A model generated the notes under the pieces. The model did no database searches. It was not told the origin of the DNA and worked only from the letters and a program-made list of their open reading frames with translations. Made by a program: the position numbers and the translations under genes. Of a DNA stretch of 10,505 bases, positions 1 through 7,372 are shown one piece after another; position 1 is the first letter of the stretch; each line of letters begins with the position of its first letter. This DNA is from Rhodobacteraceae bacterium UBA1957 (GTDB lineage Bacteria; Pseudomonadota; Alphaproteobacteria; Rhodobacterales; Rhodobacteraceae): NCBI GenBank assembly GCA_002336405.1, contig DDEJ01000105.1, forward strand, positions 5,639 to 16,143. The letters run 5' to 3'.

Positions 1-351
1 CGCAGCCAGCGGCGTGAAGACCAAAGCGAAGATGACACCGAAGGGGATCCTTCGGTTTTCCCCTTGGCAATCCCACTGATCGCAGGCCCCGGCGCGATTA
101 CCTCGGTGATCCTGTTGACCGAAAAGCACCCTGGCGGGTTGGGTGTCGGGCAGGTCACGTTGGTGATGGTGAGCGTGCTAATACTGGTTTATGTGATGTT
201 TGCCATCGGGCCACTTTTGGAGCGACTGTTGGGCAAAATCGGGATCAATGTGGTAACACGTATATTGGGCATGTTGCTGGCAGCGCTGGCGGTGCAGTTT
301 GTGATGGATGGCATCGAAACATTCACCCAACACATGCGACCCGGAGGCTAG
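1..351 (+). CDS. MarC-family integral membrane protein, 3' part only
   Basis: The frame is open from the first base, so the gene starts outside the window and only its last 116 residues are seen. A charged, acidic loop of about 16 residues leads into FPLAIPLIAGPGAIT (residues 20-34), the hallmark stretch of the second half of MarC/UPF0056 proteins. At least two further hydrophobic segments follow (about residues 49-68 and 80-100), ending shortly before the TAG stop. MarC proteins are six-helix inner-membrane proteins of unsettled function; the name comes from an old, later withdrawn link to multiple antibiotic resistance, and a transporter role is only presumed. The next gene starts 3 bp after the stop and its ribosome site (GGAGG, 343-347) lies inside the last codons here, so the two are probably cotranscribed. 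The family call is firm; a function is not. Confidence 0.9.
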   Translation, partial: RSQRREDQSEDDTEGDPSVFPLAIPLIAGPGAITSVILLTEKHPGGLGVGQVTLVMVSVLILVYVMFAIGPLLERLLGKIGINVVTRILGMLLAALAVQFVMDGIETFTQHMRPGG

Positions 352-354
352 CCG

Positions 355-945
355 ATGGGGGGGCCTGATTATGCAAGGTTGACGTACTTGGGCATCCTGA
401 TCGCGGTAATTGTTGGCTCTGTGCTGATGACCCGTCGGGGCGAACTTGGAAAAATGGCCAAGCAGGCAGGTGTCTGGCTGTTCATTTTTGTTGCGATGAT
501 CGCGGCGATTGGCATGTGGCAAGACATTCGCAAGACCCAACCGCCCGGAGCCACGTTAGGCACTGGACTGGTCGAGGGCGATAAAATTATCATCCCCAAA
601 CAAGCTGACGGACATTATCATCTGAGCCTTGAGGTCAACGGTCACACGCTGGTATTTCTGGTTGATACCGGTGCAAGCCAAATTGTTCTAAGCCAGCAAG
701 ACGCCAAAAAACTTGGTTTCAAAGACGCTGAACTGAATTACTGGATGCAGGCACAAACCGCCAATGGCACCGTGCGCATGGCGCCCGTACAGCTGGATAC
801 AATCACCATTGGCGCGGTAAGCGCACAAAATATTCAAGCCGTGGTCAACGGCGGAGAATTGCGGCAATCGCTGCTTGGGATGAGTTACCTCAACCTATTT
901 TCGAGCATCGAAATCAAGCGAGATCAGATGATTTTAACCCGCTAA
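355..945 (+). CDS. Membrane-anchored retropepsin-like aspartic protease (TIGR02281-type, clan AA)
   Basis: The product has 196 residues. Two hydrophobic segments (about residues 10-25 and 39-54), separated by a basic loop containing TRRGELGK, anchor it in the inner membrane. A single retropepsin-like domain then runs from about 75 to the end. It carries the active-site triplet in VDTGAS (D104-T105-G106), followed by the flap region and the LLGMSYL motif (173-179), which plays the part of the conserved hydrophobic-Gly element of this fold. One half-domain implies that it works as a homodimer, as retroviral proteases do. With the anchors placed this way the catalytic domain should face the periplasm. 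Its substrate is unknown to me. The ATG at 355 is preceded by GGAGG with 7-nt spacing. It sits 3 bp after the MarC gene and ends 4 bp before the stop of the convergent holC. The domain call is strong; the physiological role is open. Confidence 0.88.
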   Translation: MGGPDYARLTYLGILIAVIVGSVLMTRRGELGKMAKQAGVWLFIFVAMIAAIGMWQDIRKTQPPGATLGTGLVEGDKIIIPKQADGHYHLSLEVNGHTLVFLVDTGASQIVLSQQDAKKLGFKDAELNYWMQAQTANGTVRMAPVQLDTITIGAVSAQNIQAVVNGGELRQSLLGMSYLNLFSSIEIKRDQMILTR

Positions 946-949
946 CCCA

Positions 950-1408
950 TTATTTTTCGGCCTTCTTTTCCCACCGGCCGGATGCCTCTGACCAGTATTG
1001 AGCCGAACAGCCCGCGTCAGTCAAAGCTTTCCATTGTCCGCGTGCGGCATCCAGAGAGGTCGCTGAATTACCGTCGAACAAGACGCAGACCCGCTCTAAG
1101 CGCTGCACTTCCTCCGGGGCAACGTCGGCCCCATCAACCGCCATTAAACAAGACGCCGCGTTCGCCATATCTTTGGTCGTGGTCAGCAAAACCGGCTGCG
1201 CCGCATCATGCACCCCTCCGGCCAGCCCGTGTGGCAAGAAATCATCACTGGCCCCCTGCCACAATTGATGGTCCAGCCAGACCATCCGTTCGGCCGCGCA
1301 CCCGCGCACCGCAACCCGCCAACCGGCGGCCAACGACTTGCCCAACAGCATCGACAGCGTATTTTCAAGCGGTGTACGCGTCAGATGATAGAAGAACGCC
1401 GCACCCAT
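950..1408 (-). CDS. holC: DNA polymerase III chi subunit
   Basis: The product has 152 residues, close to the 147 of E. coli chi. Family signatures run in order: FFYHLT at the N-terminus (5-10), LLGKSLAAGWRVAVR (21-35), LDHQLW (45-50), FLPHG (57-61), QPVLLT (71-76), ERVCVLFDG (105-113) and a C-terminal GRWEKK (144-149). Chi is part of the clamp-loader complex and ties the replisome to single-stranded-DNA-binding protein; in E. coli it pairs with psi (HolD). No psi gene is seen here. The ATG shares its A with the TAA stop of pepA (TAATG), with a GAGG ribosome site on the minus strand at 1413-1416, only 4 nt from the start, so translation is probably coupled to pepA. The pepA-holC order is the same as in E. 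coli. The gene converges with the aspartic protease gene, with no space for a terminator between them. Confidence 0.9.
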   Translation of the reverse strand: MGAAFFYHLTRTPLENTLSMLLGKSLAAGWRVAVRGCAAERMVWLDHQLWQGASDDFLPHGLAGGVHDAAQPVLLTTTKDMANAASCLMAVDGADVAPEEVQRLERVCVLFDGNSATSLDAARGQWKALTDAGCSAQYWSEASGRWEKKAEK

Positions 1409-2883
1409 TAGACCTCGAATCTATCGGCAATCAACCGGTTCAGTGACATTACACCCCAACCCGTTGCACCTTTGGGTGAATAGGTGCTCTCGGATTTAAT
1501 ATACGCCACGCCAGCAATATCGAGATGTATCCAAGGCGTCTCAGATCTAACAAAGCGCTGCAAGAACTGCGCTGCCGTGACCGATCCGGCCGGTCGGCCC
1601 CCTGTGTTTTTCATATCGGCAATCGGCGATTTGATCAACTTGTCATAGGCTCTGCCCAAAGGCATCCGCCAAGCGCCCTCGCCTTCAGAAGCGGCCGCGT
1701 CAAGAAAGTTTTGGCACAGCGTATCATCGTTGGAAAACACCGCTGCGTTCTCATGACCCAAAGCCACGATCGCAGCCCCTGTTAAGGTCGCCAGATCGAT
1801 GACCGCAACCGGCGCAAAACGGGTCTGAGCGTACCACAGCACATCAGCCAACACCAAACGACCCTCGGCATCGGTATTGATCACCTCGATGGTATCGCCC
1901 TTCATCGACCGCACCACATCTCCCGGGCGGGTCGCCGTACTGGAGGGCATGTTTTCAACCAGACCGACCAGGCCAACCACATTGGCCTTGGCTTTGCGCG
2001 CCGCAAGCGCCTGCATCACCCCGGCCACGACGCCAGCGCCGCCCATGTCCATTGTCATGTCTTCCATGCCACCGGCCGGCTTTAACGAAATGCCACCGGT
2101 GTCAAACACCACACCCTTGCCAACCAACGCCAGTGGGGATGCGCCCTCAATACCGCCGTCCCATTTCATAACAACCACTTTAGACGGGCTGGCACTGCCC
2201 TGACCCACGCAGAGCAAAGACCCCATGCCCAATTCGGCTAATTTATCCTCTTCCAGCACTTCGACTTTAAGGCCCAAATCGCCCAGCGCCACCAGCCGAT
2301 CCGCAAATTCAGTCGTGGTCAAAACATTGGCCGGTTCAGTGACCAGATCACGGGTAAAAAACACCGCCTCGGCCACCGCGCGCACCGCATGGAACGCCGC
2401 CTCCTGCTCTTCGGTATTGCTGACCATTACATAAGTGGCGGCAACGTCGAAATCCGAATCAGTGGCTGTTTTATGATCGTTGAAATTATAACCCCGCAGC
2501 ATGATCCCCAAAGCAATATCAGAAGTTTTGGGATTATTGCCTGCGAGGACTAAAACCGCTTGGCTTCCGCGTATTTTACCCAACGCAACCCCCGCAGCGC
2601 GCGCAGGCTCACACTCGGGACGACGGGGCAATTTCACAATATCAAGCGCCTCAGCCGCCATACCAGATGGGAAATTCAAGCTAAAAACCTGACCAGGCTT
2701 CATCTCGTCAAATGTTTTGGATTGGGCAAAACGGTCTATTGCCCCTTGGCTCAACCGGTTGGCCCGGCGTGCGGCCAGATCCAAACCGTCCGCGCCCGAT
2801 AGAAAAACCGCTATTCGGCCTTCGAAGGTGGCAATTTGATCGAGGTCATTGGCCAAAAAAGTAATCTCGGAGGGCTGTGTCAT
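1408..2883 (-). CDS. pepA: Leucyl aminopeptidase (M17 family, aminopeptidase A)
   Basis: This cytosolic, manganese- or zinc-dependent exopeptidase removes N-terminal residues from peptides; M17 enzymes form hexamers. From the ATG at 2883 the product has 491 residues, a normal length. The N-terminal domain covers about 1-160 and the catalytic domain about 170-491. Visible active-site elements are GKGVVFDTGG (K256 and D261), MDMGGAG (D279) and the M17 signature NTDAEGRL (336-343), which supplies D338 and E340 as metal ligands and R342. An in-frame TTG at 2919 would add 12 residues (to 503), but the ATG at 2883 has an AGGA ribosome site 8 nt away and gives MTQPSEITF, which is more like family N-termini. 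It is divergent from lptF and overlaps holC by one base. E. coli PepA also acts as a DNA-binding protein; nothing here shows whether this one does. Confidence 0.93.
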   Translation of the reverse strand: MTQPSEITFLANDLDQIATFEGRIAVFLSGADGLDLAARRANRLSQGAIDRFAQSKTFDEMKPGQVFSLNFPSGMAAEALDIVKLPRRPECEPARAAGVALGKIRGSQAVLVLAGNNPKTSDIALGIMLRGYNFNDHKTATDSDFDVAATYVMVSNTEEQEAAFHAVRAVAEAVFFTRDLVTEPANVLTTTEFADRLVALGDLGLKVEVLEEDKLAELGMGSLLCVGQGSASPSKVVVMKWDGGIEGASPLALVGKGVVFDTGGISLKPAGGMEDMTMDMGGAGVVAGVMQALAARKAKANVVGLVGLVENMPSSTATRPGDVVRSMKGDTIEVINTDAEGRLVLADVLWYAQTRFAPVAVIDLATLTGAAIVALGHENAAVFSNDDTLCQNFLDAAASEGEGAWRMPLGRAYDKLIKSPIADMKNTGGRPAGSVTAAQFLQRFVRSETPWIHLDIAGVAYIKSESTYSPKGATGWGVMSLNRLIADRFEV

Positions 2884-2891
2884 CGGTTCGG

Positions 2892-2895
2892 TCCT
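2892..2895 (-). promoter_or_regulatory. Ribosome binding site of pepA
   Basis: AGGA on the minus strand lies 8 nt before the ATG at 2883. It supports that start over the upstream in-frame TTG at 2919, which has no comparable purine-rich site at a usual distance. Confidence 0.6.
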
Positions 2896-2935
2896 GTTCA
2901 AAATGAAAATAACTCGCAAAGAGCCTTAGCATTTG

Positions 2936-2964
2936 AGTAGATAGCAGTTTTACCTTTGATTCAA
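2936..2964 (-). promoter_or_regulatory. Candidate sigma-70-type promoter for pepA-holC
   Basis: On the minus strand TTGAAT (2959-2964) and TCTACT (2936-2941) are separated by 17 bp; each matches the -35 and -10 consensus at four of six positions. Transcription would begin near 2929 and give a leader of about 45 nt before the pepA ATG. The position and spacing fit, but the boxes are imperfect and AT-rich intergenic DNA gives such matches by chance. Confidence 0.3.
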
Positions 2965-3000
2965 TTCCGATAATGTGTCCAAACCAAGATTACCGTGTTT

Positions 3001-3005
3001 GGAGG
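3001..3005 (+). promoter_or_regulatory. Ribosome binding site of lptF, deciding a GTG start
   Basis: A perfect GGAGG lies 6 nt before the GTG at 3012. An in-frame ATG at 2973 lies upstream of this site, has no ribosome site of its own and would add 13 residues without family resemblance. The GTG is therefore the likely start. Confidence 0.8.
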
Positions 3006-3011
3006 TCCATC

Positions 3012-4136
3012 GTGCGCAAATTCGACAGATACATCCTGTCGCAACTGATGGTGATGTTTGGCTTTTTTGCTTTGGTATTGGTATCAGTGTATTGGGTGAA
3101 CAACACTGTTAAAGTCTTTGACCGTCTGATTTCTGACGGGCACTCAGCAGCCGTGGTTCTGGAGTTTACTGTACTCACCCTTCCAAACGTAGTCCGTAGC
3201 GTGTTGCCCATCGCGGCTTTCGGGGCTGCGGTTTACGTCACCAACCGGTTGGCGTCAGAAAGCGAACTGACAGTCATGCAGGCCACAGGATTTTCGCCCT
3301 GGAGATTGGCCTGGCCGGTCTTAGTGTTTGGAGTGATAACTGCAACCATGATGTCCCTTATGACCCACACACTTGTGCCGGTAAGCCTGCAGCAATTGCG
3401 AGACCGCGAGACGGACATCGCCAAAGACCTCTATGCCCGGCTTTTACGACCCGGAACATTCCTGCATCCGGCAAAGGGCATCACGCTCTATATTCGCGAC
3501 ATTTCTGACGATGGCCGTCTCAGCGATATTTTCGTATCAGATCAGCGCAACCCCGAAGTGTCAAATATCTACACGGCCAAAACCGCCTACCTGATGCGGG
3601 ACACGCTGGGCACGAAACTGGCGATGGTGAATGGCCTCGTTCAAGTGCTTTCAACTGAGAACCAATTGTTGTCTACCACCAGCTTTGATGATTTGTCATA
3701 TGACATCAGCGCATTGATTAAAACGCGCACTGACAAAACCCGAAATATCAAACAAATCCCAACTGGAGAATTACTGCGTTGGCCAGACCAAATCGCCGAA
3801 CAAACCAATGTCTCACTTGGACGTGTCCTGCAAGAAGTCCATGGACGGTTTCAACAACCCCTACTGTGCCTAGTTGCGGCACTGATCGGGTTCGCTACTC
3901 TGCTGACTGCGGGTTTCAGCAGATTTGGTATCGGCCGACAGATCGTTTTTGCAATTGCACTTTTAGTTTTAATCAAACTTACCGAAAGCGTGATGATTGA
4001 TCCTGTACGGGCCAATCCAAACCTTTGGCCCCTCATCTATGCGCCGACCCTTGTGGGCTTTCTACTCACTCTGGGGTGTTTGAGCTATGTGGCACATCCG
4101 CCGTTTCGGCGCGTTGCAAAGGCCGCACACCGATGA
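3012..4136 (+). CDS. lptF: LPS export ABC transporter permease LptF
   Basis: LptF and LptG form the membrane part of the LptB2FG transporter, which pulls lipopolysaccharide out of the inner membrane and hands it to the LptC/LptA bridge. From GTG the product has 374 residues. Three membrane segments (about 12-32, 50-78 and 98-120) come first, then a periplasmic jellyroll-type domain (about 125-275), then three more segments (about 280-302, 310-330 and 338-360), which is the standard YjgP/YjgQ layout. The conserved cytoplasmic loop SELTVMQATG (84-93), which contacts the ATPase in this family, is present. The N-terminus RKFDRYILSQL is typical of alphaproteobacterial LptF. Its TGA lies inside the start of lptG (ATGA overlap). 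LptF is told apart from LptG by gene order and N-terminal style. The divergent pepA neighbour is the same as in E. coli. Confidence 0.94.
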   Translation: MRKFDRYILSQLMVMFGFFALVLVSVYWVNNTVKVFDRLISDGHSAAVVLEFTVLTLPNVVRSVLPIAAFGAAVYVTNRLASESELTVMQATGFSPWRLAWPVLVFGVITATMMSLMTHTLVPVSLQQLRDRETDIAKDLYARLLRPGTFLHPAKGITLYIRDISDDGRLSDIFVSDQRNPEVSNIYTAKTAYLMRDTLGTKLAMVNGLVQVLSTENQLLSTTSFDDLSYDISALIKTRTDKTRNIKQIPTGELLRWPDQIAEQTNVSLGRVLQEVHGRFQQPLLCLVAALIGFATLLTAGFSRFGIGRQIVFAIALLVLIKLTESVMIDPVRANPNLWPLIYAPTLVGFLLTLGCLSYVAHPPFRRVAKAAHR

Positions 4137-5227
4137 TGCTGCACATCTACTTTGCCCAGAGATTTGCCACCACATTAGCGGCCGTATTCGGTATGTTTTT
4201 TTGCTTTCTAGCAATGCTAGACCTGATTGATCAACTGCGCCGATTTGGCCGCGAGGTCCCCTTTCAGGATGTGCTTTGGCTCAGCCTTTTGAATGCGCCC
4301 AGCGCGCTTTACATTATGCTGCCACTGATTGTCATTCTCGCCACAATTTTACTGTTTATGTCGCTGTCACGCAGCAGTGAGTTGATCGTCACCCGCGCCA
4401 GCGGCAGATCGGCAGTCTACAGCCTTATGGCTCCGGTTCTGGTGGCCTTTGCGTTGGGAATCTTTGCCGTGGCAATTTGTAATCCCATCGTTGCAACTAC
4501 CTCAAAGCGCTCTCAGGATCTGCGCGAGACCTATCGCAATAACGGTGTGTCAACGGTTTCAATTCGGGGCGAAGGCCTGTGGTTGCGCCAGGGCGGTGAA
4601 ACCGGCCAGACCGTCATCCAAGCCTCACGGGCCAACAGCGACGCTACAATCTTGTATGACGTTAACTTTATCACATATGCGCAGGACGAAGGGCCAATTC
4701 GGCGCGTGCTGGCACAAAGCGCCCGGTTGGAAAAAGGCGCTTGGGTGTTAGAAAATGCCAAGAGCTGGAGCTTAATTCCAGGCCAAAACCCCGAAGAGCA
4801 GTCCGTGCATTTTGACCGGCTACAGGTACCCTCGACCCTGACGCAGGATAGTATTCGAGACAGTTTTGGCAAACCCTCGACAGTGTCAATTTGGGAATTG
4901 CCCGGCTTTATCGCACGGTTAAACCAAGCCGGCTTTTCATCACGCCGTCACACGGTCTGGTTTCATATGGAACTGGCAAGACCTTTGTTTTTGATGGCAA
5001 TGGTGTTGGTAGGGGCTGCGTTTACCATGCGTCACAACCGCCATGGGCGCACCGGCCTTGCAGTGTTGATGGCGGTATTAATCGGCTTTGGCCTTTATTA
5101 CGTTCGAAATCTTGCACAGATTTTAGGAGAAAACGGCCAGTTGGAACCAATGCTAGCAGCTTGGGCGCCACCCTTTGCGTCAGTTTTTTTGGCTTTTGGC
5201 CTAATTTTGCATATGGAGGATGGCTGA
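4133..5227 (+). CDS. lptG: LPS export ABC transporter permease LptG
   Basis: This is the partner of LptF in the LptB2FG lipopolysaccharide extractor of the inner membrane. The product has 364 residues in the same plan: membrane segments at about 12-32, 58-78 and 96-118, a periplasmic domain at about 125-270, and segments at about 280-298, 305-325 and 340-360. The loop SSELIVTRASG (81-91) matches the ATPase-facing loop of the family, and the segment after the periplasmic domain (HTVWFHMELARPLF, 273-286) is characteristic. Two in-frame ATGs (4133 and 4136) stand in tandem; the first makes a 4-bp ATGA overlap with lptF and is better spaced from a weak AAGG (4119-4122). The frame is open further upstream, inside lptF, but that extension would destroy the normal N-terminus. 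The stop overlaps the lptD start by one base. Confidence 0.94.
   Translation: MMLHIYFAQRFATTLAAVFGMFFCFLAMLDLIDQLRRFGREVPFQDVLWLSLLNAPSALYIMLPLIVILATILLFMSLSRSSELIVTRASGRSAVYSLMAPVLVAFALGIFAVAICNPIVATTSKRSQDLRETYRNNGVSTVSIRGEGLWLRQGGETGQTVIQASRANSDATILYDVNFITYAQDEGPIRRVLAQSARLEKGAWVLENAKSWSLIPGQNPEEQSVHFDRLQVPSTLTQDSIRDSFGKPSTVSIWELPGFIARLNQAGFSSRRHTVWFHMELARPLFLMAMVLVGAAFTMRHNRHGRTGLAVLMAVLIGFGLYYVRNLAQILGENGQLEPMLAAWAPPFASVFLAFGLILHMEDG
5215..5219 (+). promoter_or_regulatory. Ribosome binding site of lptD inside the 3' end of lptG
   Basis: GGAGG lies 7 nt before the ATG at 5227. It fixes the lptD start at the codon that begins a clear signal peptide, although the same frame stays open several hundred bases upstream within lptG. 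Confidence 0.8.
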
Positions 5228-7371
5228 TGCGTGTTTTTATAGGCTCTTTGGCAGTGATTTGTCTGCTATGCCTTAGCACCGCTGCCCGCGCCTCGGAAAC
5301 ACCGGCCTCCGTGTCTTTGGCCTCACTGGTTGCAGACACAATCACGGTGACCCCACAATCGAAACTGGTGGCAGAGGGCAATGTATTTGTTGTCTTTGAC
5401 AGCCGTATACTGCGCGCGAAACGAATAACCTATGACAGACAGACAGACGATTTAACAATCGATGGGCCAATAAGGTTAGAGGACGGCGATGACATCATTA
5501 TCGTTGCCGATCAAGCTGTATTGGATACCAACCTGCAAAATGGGCTGTTGTACAGCGCCCGCATTGTCTTGGCGCAACAACTACAACTGGCAACACGCCA
5601 GATCAAACGGGTCTCAGGCCGCTACACACAGATGGATAACGCCACCGCGTCATCATGCCAAATCTGTACCGAAAATGGTGTGCCTTTATGGCAGATTAGG
5701 GCCAGACGGGTGGTTCACGACACTGAAACAAAACAATTATATTTCACCGACGCACAGCTTCGATTTGGTGGTATCCCAGTTTTATACCTGCCACGGTTGC
5801 GCATGCCCGACCCAACATTAAAGCGGGCGCGCGGGTTTCTGTTGCCTCGCGGAAAATCCAACACTCTGGTGGGTTATGGATTTAAGTTGCCCTATTTCAT
5901 CCCAATGGGGGATCACAAAGACCTGACACTCACACCCCATATTACGTCTAAAACAAAAACGATGGAGTTTCGCTACCGGCAGAAATTTCATAATGGCGAT
6001 GTTAACATGACCGGTGCCCTAACCTCGGACACTTTAGTGAAAAATAAAGCCAGAGGCTATATTTTTGGCGATGGGACGTTCAATCTTAAGCGCGATTACA
6101 AACTGTCTTTCGATATCGAAGCCGTAATGGACGAAGCATATTTATCCGATTACACGGTGTCACCAAAGGATCGGCTTGACAGCTCAGTCTCAGTTGAGCG
6201 CACCCGCAAAAATAAATACTTCTCAGCAGAATTGCTCAATTACGACAGCCTGAGACCCACAGAAGATAACGCAAGCCTGCCCAGATTCATCTTGGACCTG
6301 ACGGAAGAACGGCGGTTCTTTCAGTCCCAGGCCGGTGGCGAAGCCCGACTATTGCTCGAAGCGCACACCCATATTCGGGCATCAAAAACCGATATTATCG
6401 GGCGTGATGTGACCCGCGCCCACGCTGAGCTGTCATGGCGCCGCAGATGGACATTGCCGCGCGGCCTGCGGATGGGGGTCGTTGGGCGCCTTAATTTTGA
6501 TGCGTATACCTATGCCCAAGACAGCGCCTTTAATAAGACGATTGCAAAAGCAAACCCTGAGGTTGCAATCGATATGAGATGGCCACTGAAAAAAATAACA
6601 GCTACTAAAGCCTATGAGCTGTTTGAACCAGTTTTACAGCTGGGCTGGAGCGGCAATAGACAACCCAACATACGGATCGATGAAAGCACACTGAGCGAGT
6701 TTGACGAAGGCAATTTACTAAGTCTCAGCCGGTTTACCGCCCCTGATCAACGCGAGCGCGACAGCCGTGCTGCAATAGGCATGCGCTGGCTGCACAACGA
6801 TCCCAGAGGCTGGGCATCCGGGCTGGTTTTGGGACAGATCATTCGCGGCACAAAAGAGAGCGCCTCCGGTTTTTCTGCCACATCGGGGTTAAACTCCCGC
6901 TATTCAGATATCCTAGTCGCAGGGCAAATTAAAAATGACACAGGGCTGATCTTCTTGGTACGCGGGCTGATGGAGACGAAAGCCAATGTCGACAAAATCG
7001 AAGCCAACGCAACTTGGCAGCGCAACCGAGGACGCATTTGGACCAGCTATATCTCATTGCCAAACGATTCTGACGAAAATCGCGGCAGAACACTCTCCGA
7101 ATGGAGCCTCAACACCGGATATTACTTGTCAGATCACTGGCATAGCGAAGGCAATATTCGCTATGATCTCTCTGCAGACCGCACCGCGACGGCCGGCTTG
7201 AGCCTGACGTACGAAAATGAATGTGTGCAGGCCCGATTTGAAATATCCAGACGCTTCGCCTCGTCAACCAACCTGACCCCTTCGACAGACCTAGCTTTGG
7301 GCGTTGACTTGCGTGGCTTTGGATTTAGTGGCAGTGACACTAAGTATACAAGAACCTGCAGGAGCAATTAA
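5227..7371 (+). CDS. lptD: LPS-assembly outer membrane protein LptD
   Basis: LptD is the outer-membrane beta-barrel that, plugged by the lipoprotein LptE, places lipopolysaccharide on the cell surface. The product has 714 residues (E. coli 784). A signal peptide with a hydrophobic core (4-17) and a probable cut after ARA (residue 22) is followed by an LptA/OstA-like domain (about 36-135; note LVAEGNVFVVFDSRILRAKRITYD-type sequence at 47-70), then the conserved alphaproteobacterial stretch PLWQIRARRV (153-162) and PVLYLPRLRMPDP (184-196), then the barrel to the C-terminus. After signal removal four cysteines remain: C144 and C147 as a CxxC, C666 and C711. E. coli LptD also has four that form two disulfides, but with different spacing. 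The stop is 1 bp from the surA ATG; placement between lptG and surA supports the call. Confidence 0.95.
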   Translation: MRVFIGSLAVICLLCLSTAARASETPASVSLASLVADTITVTPQSKLVAEGNVFVVFDSRILRAKRITYDRQTDDLTIDGPIRLEDGDDIIIVADQAVLDTNLQNGLLYSARIVLAQQLQLATRQIKRVSGRYTQMDNATASSCQICTENGVPLWQIRARRVVHDTETKQLYFTDAQLRFGGIPVLYLPRLRMPDPTLKRARGFLLPRGKSNTLVGYGFKLPYFIPMGDHKDLTLTPHITSKTKTMEFRYRQKFHNGDVNMTGALTSDTLVKNKARGYIFGDGTFNLKRDYKLSFDIEAVMDEAYLSDYTVSPKDRLDSSVSVERTRKNKYFSAELLNYDSLRPTEDNASLPRFILDLTEERRFFQSQAGGEARLLLEAHTHIRASKTDIIGRDVTRAHAELSWRRRWTLPRGLRMGVVGRLNFDAYTYAQDSAFNKTIAKANPEVAIDMRWPLKKITATKAYELFEPVLQLGWSGNRQPNIRIDESTLSEFDEGNLLSLSRFTAPDQRERDSRAAIGMRWLHNDPRGWASGLVLGQIIRGTKESASGFSATSGLNSRYSDILVAGQIKNDTGLIFLVRGLMETKANVDKIEANATWQRNRGRIWTSYISLPNDSDENRGRTLSEWSLNTGYYLSDHWHSEGNIRYDLSADRTATAGLSLTYENECVQARFEISRRFASSTNLTPSTDLALGVDLRGFGFSGSDTKYTRTCRSN
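7360..7364 (+). promoter_or_regulatory. Ribosome binding site of surA
   Basis: AGGAG within the last codons of lptD lies 8 nt before the ATG at 7373. It favours this ATG over in-frame ATGs at 7382 and 7385. Confidence 0.7.
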
Positions 7372-7372
7372 T

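Larger units (their letters stand above)
2884..3011. promoter_or_regulatory. Divergent promoter region between pepA and lptF
   Basis: These 128 bp are the only real intergenic gap in the window, lie between divergent genes and are more AT-rich than the flanks. They should therefore carry promoters for both pepA-holC and the lptF-rsmA run. On the + strand GATAAT (2969-2974) matches the -10 consensus at five of six positions, but I find no convincing -35 at 16-18 bp upstream of it. I see no clear inverted repeat that would mark an operator. Confidence 0.5.

Noticed and set aside
178..540. Minus-strand open frame of 120 codons across the marC/protease junction.
   Set aside because: The His/Gln-rich product has no motif and opposes two recognisable + strand genes.
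982..1446. A 154-codon + strand open frame opposite holC and the end of pepA.
   Set aside because: Its product is rich in Arg, Pro and Ala with no motif, as expected for the complement of a codon-biased gene; the minus strand carries an unmistakable HolC.
4531..4872. Minus-strand open frame of 113 codons within lptG.
   Set aside because: It has no recognisable domain or ribosome site and lies entirely inside a conserved gene; it is a shadow of the lptG frame.
4891..5226. Open frame that would extend lptD 112 residues upstream across the 3' part of lptG.
   Set aside because: The lptD signal peptide and a GGAGG ribosome site place the start at 5227. The extension overlaps conserved LptG coding sequence and would put the signal peptide in the middle of the protein.
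5022..5381. Minus-strand open frame of 119 codons spanning the lptG/lptD junction.
   Set aside because: It is composition-driven, has no family resemblance and covers the lptD signal-peptide region, which is clearly coded on the + strand.
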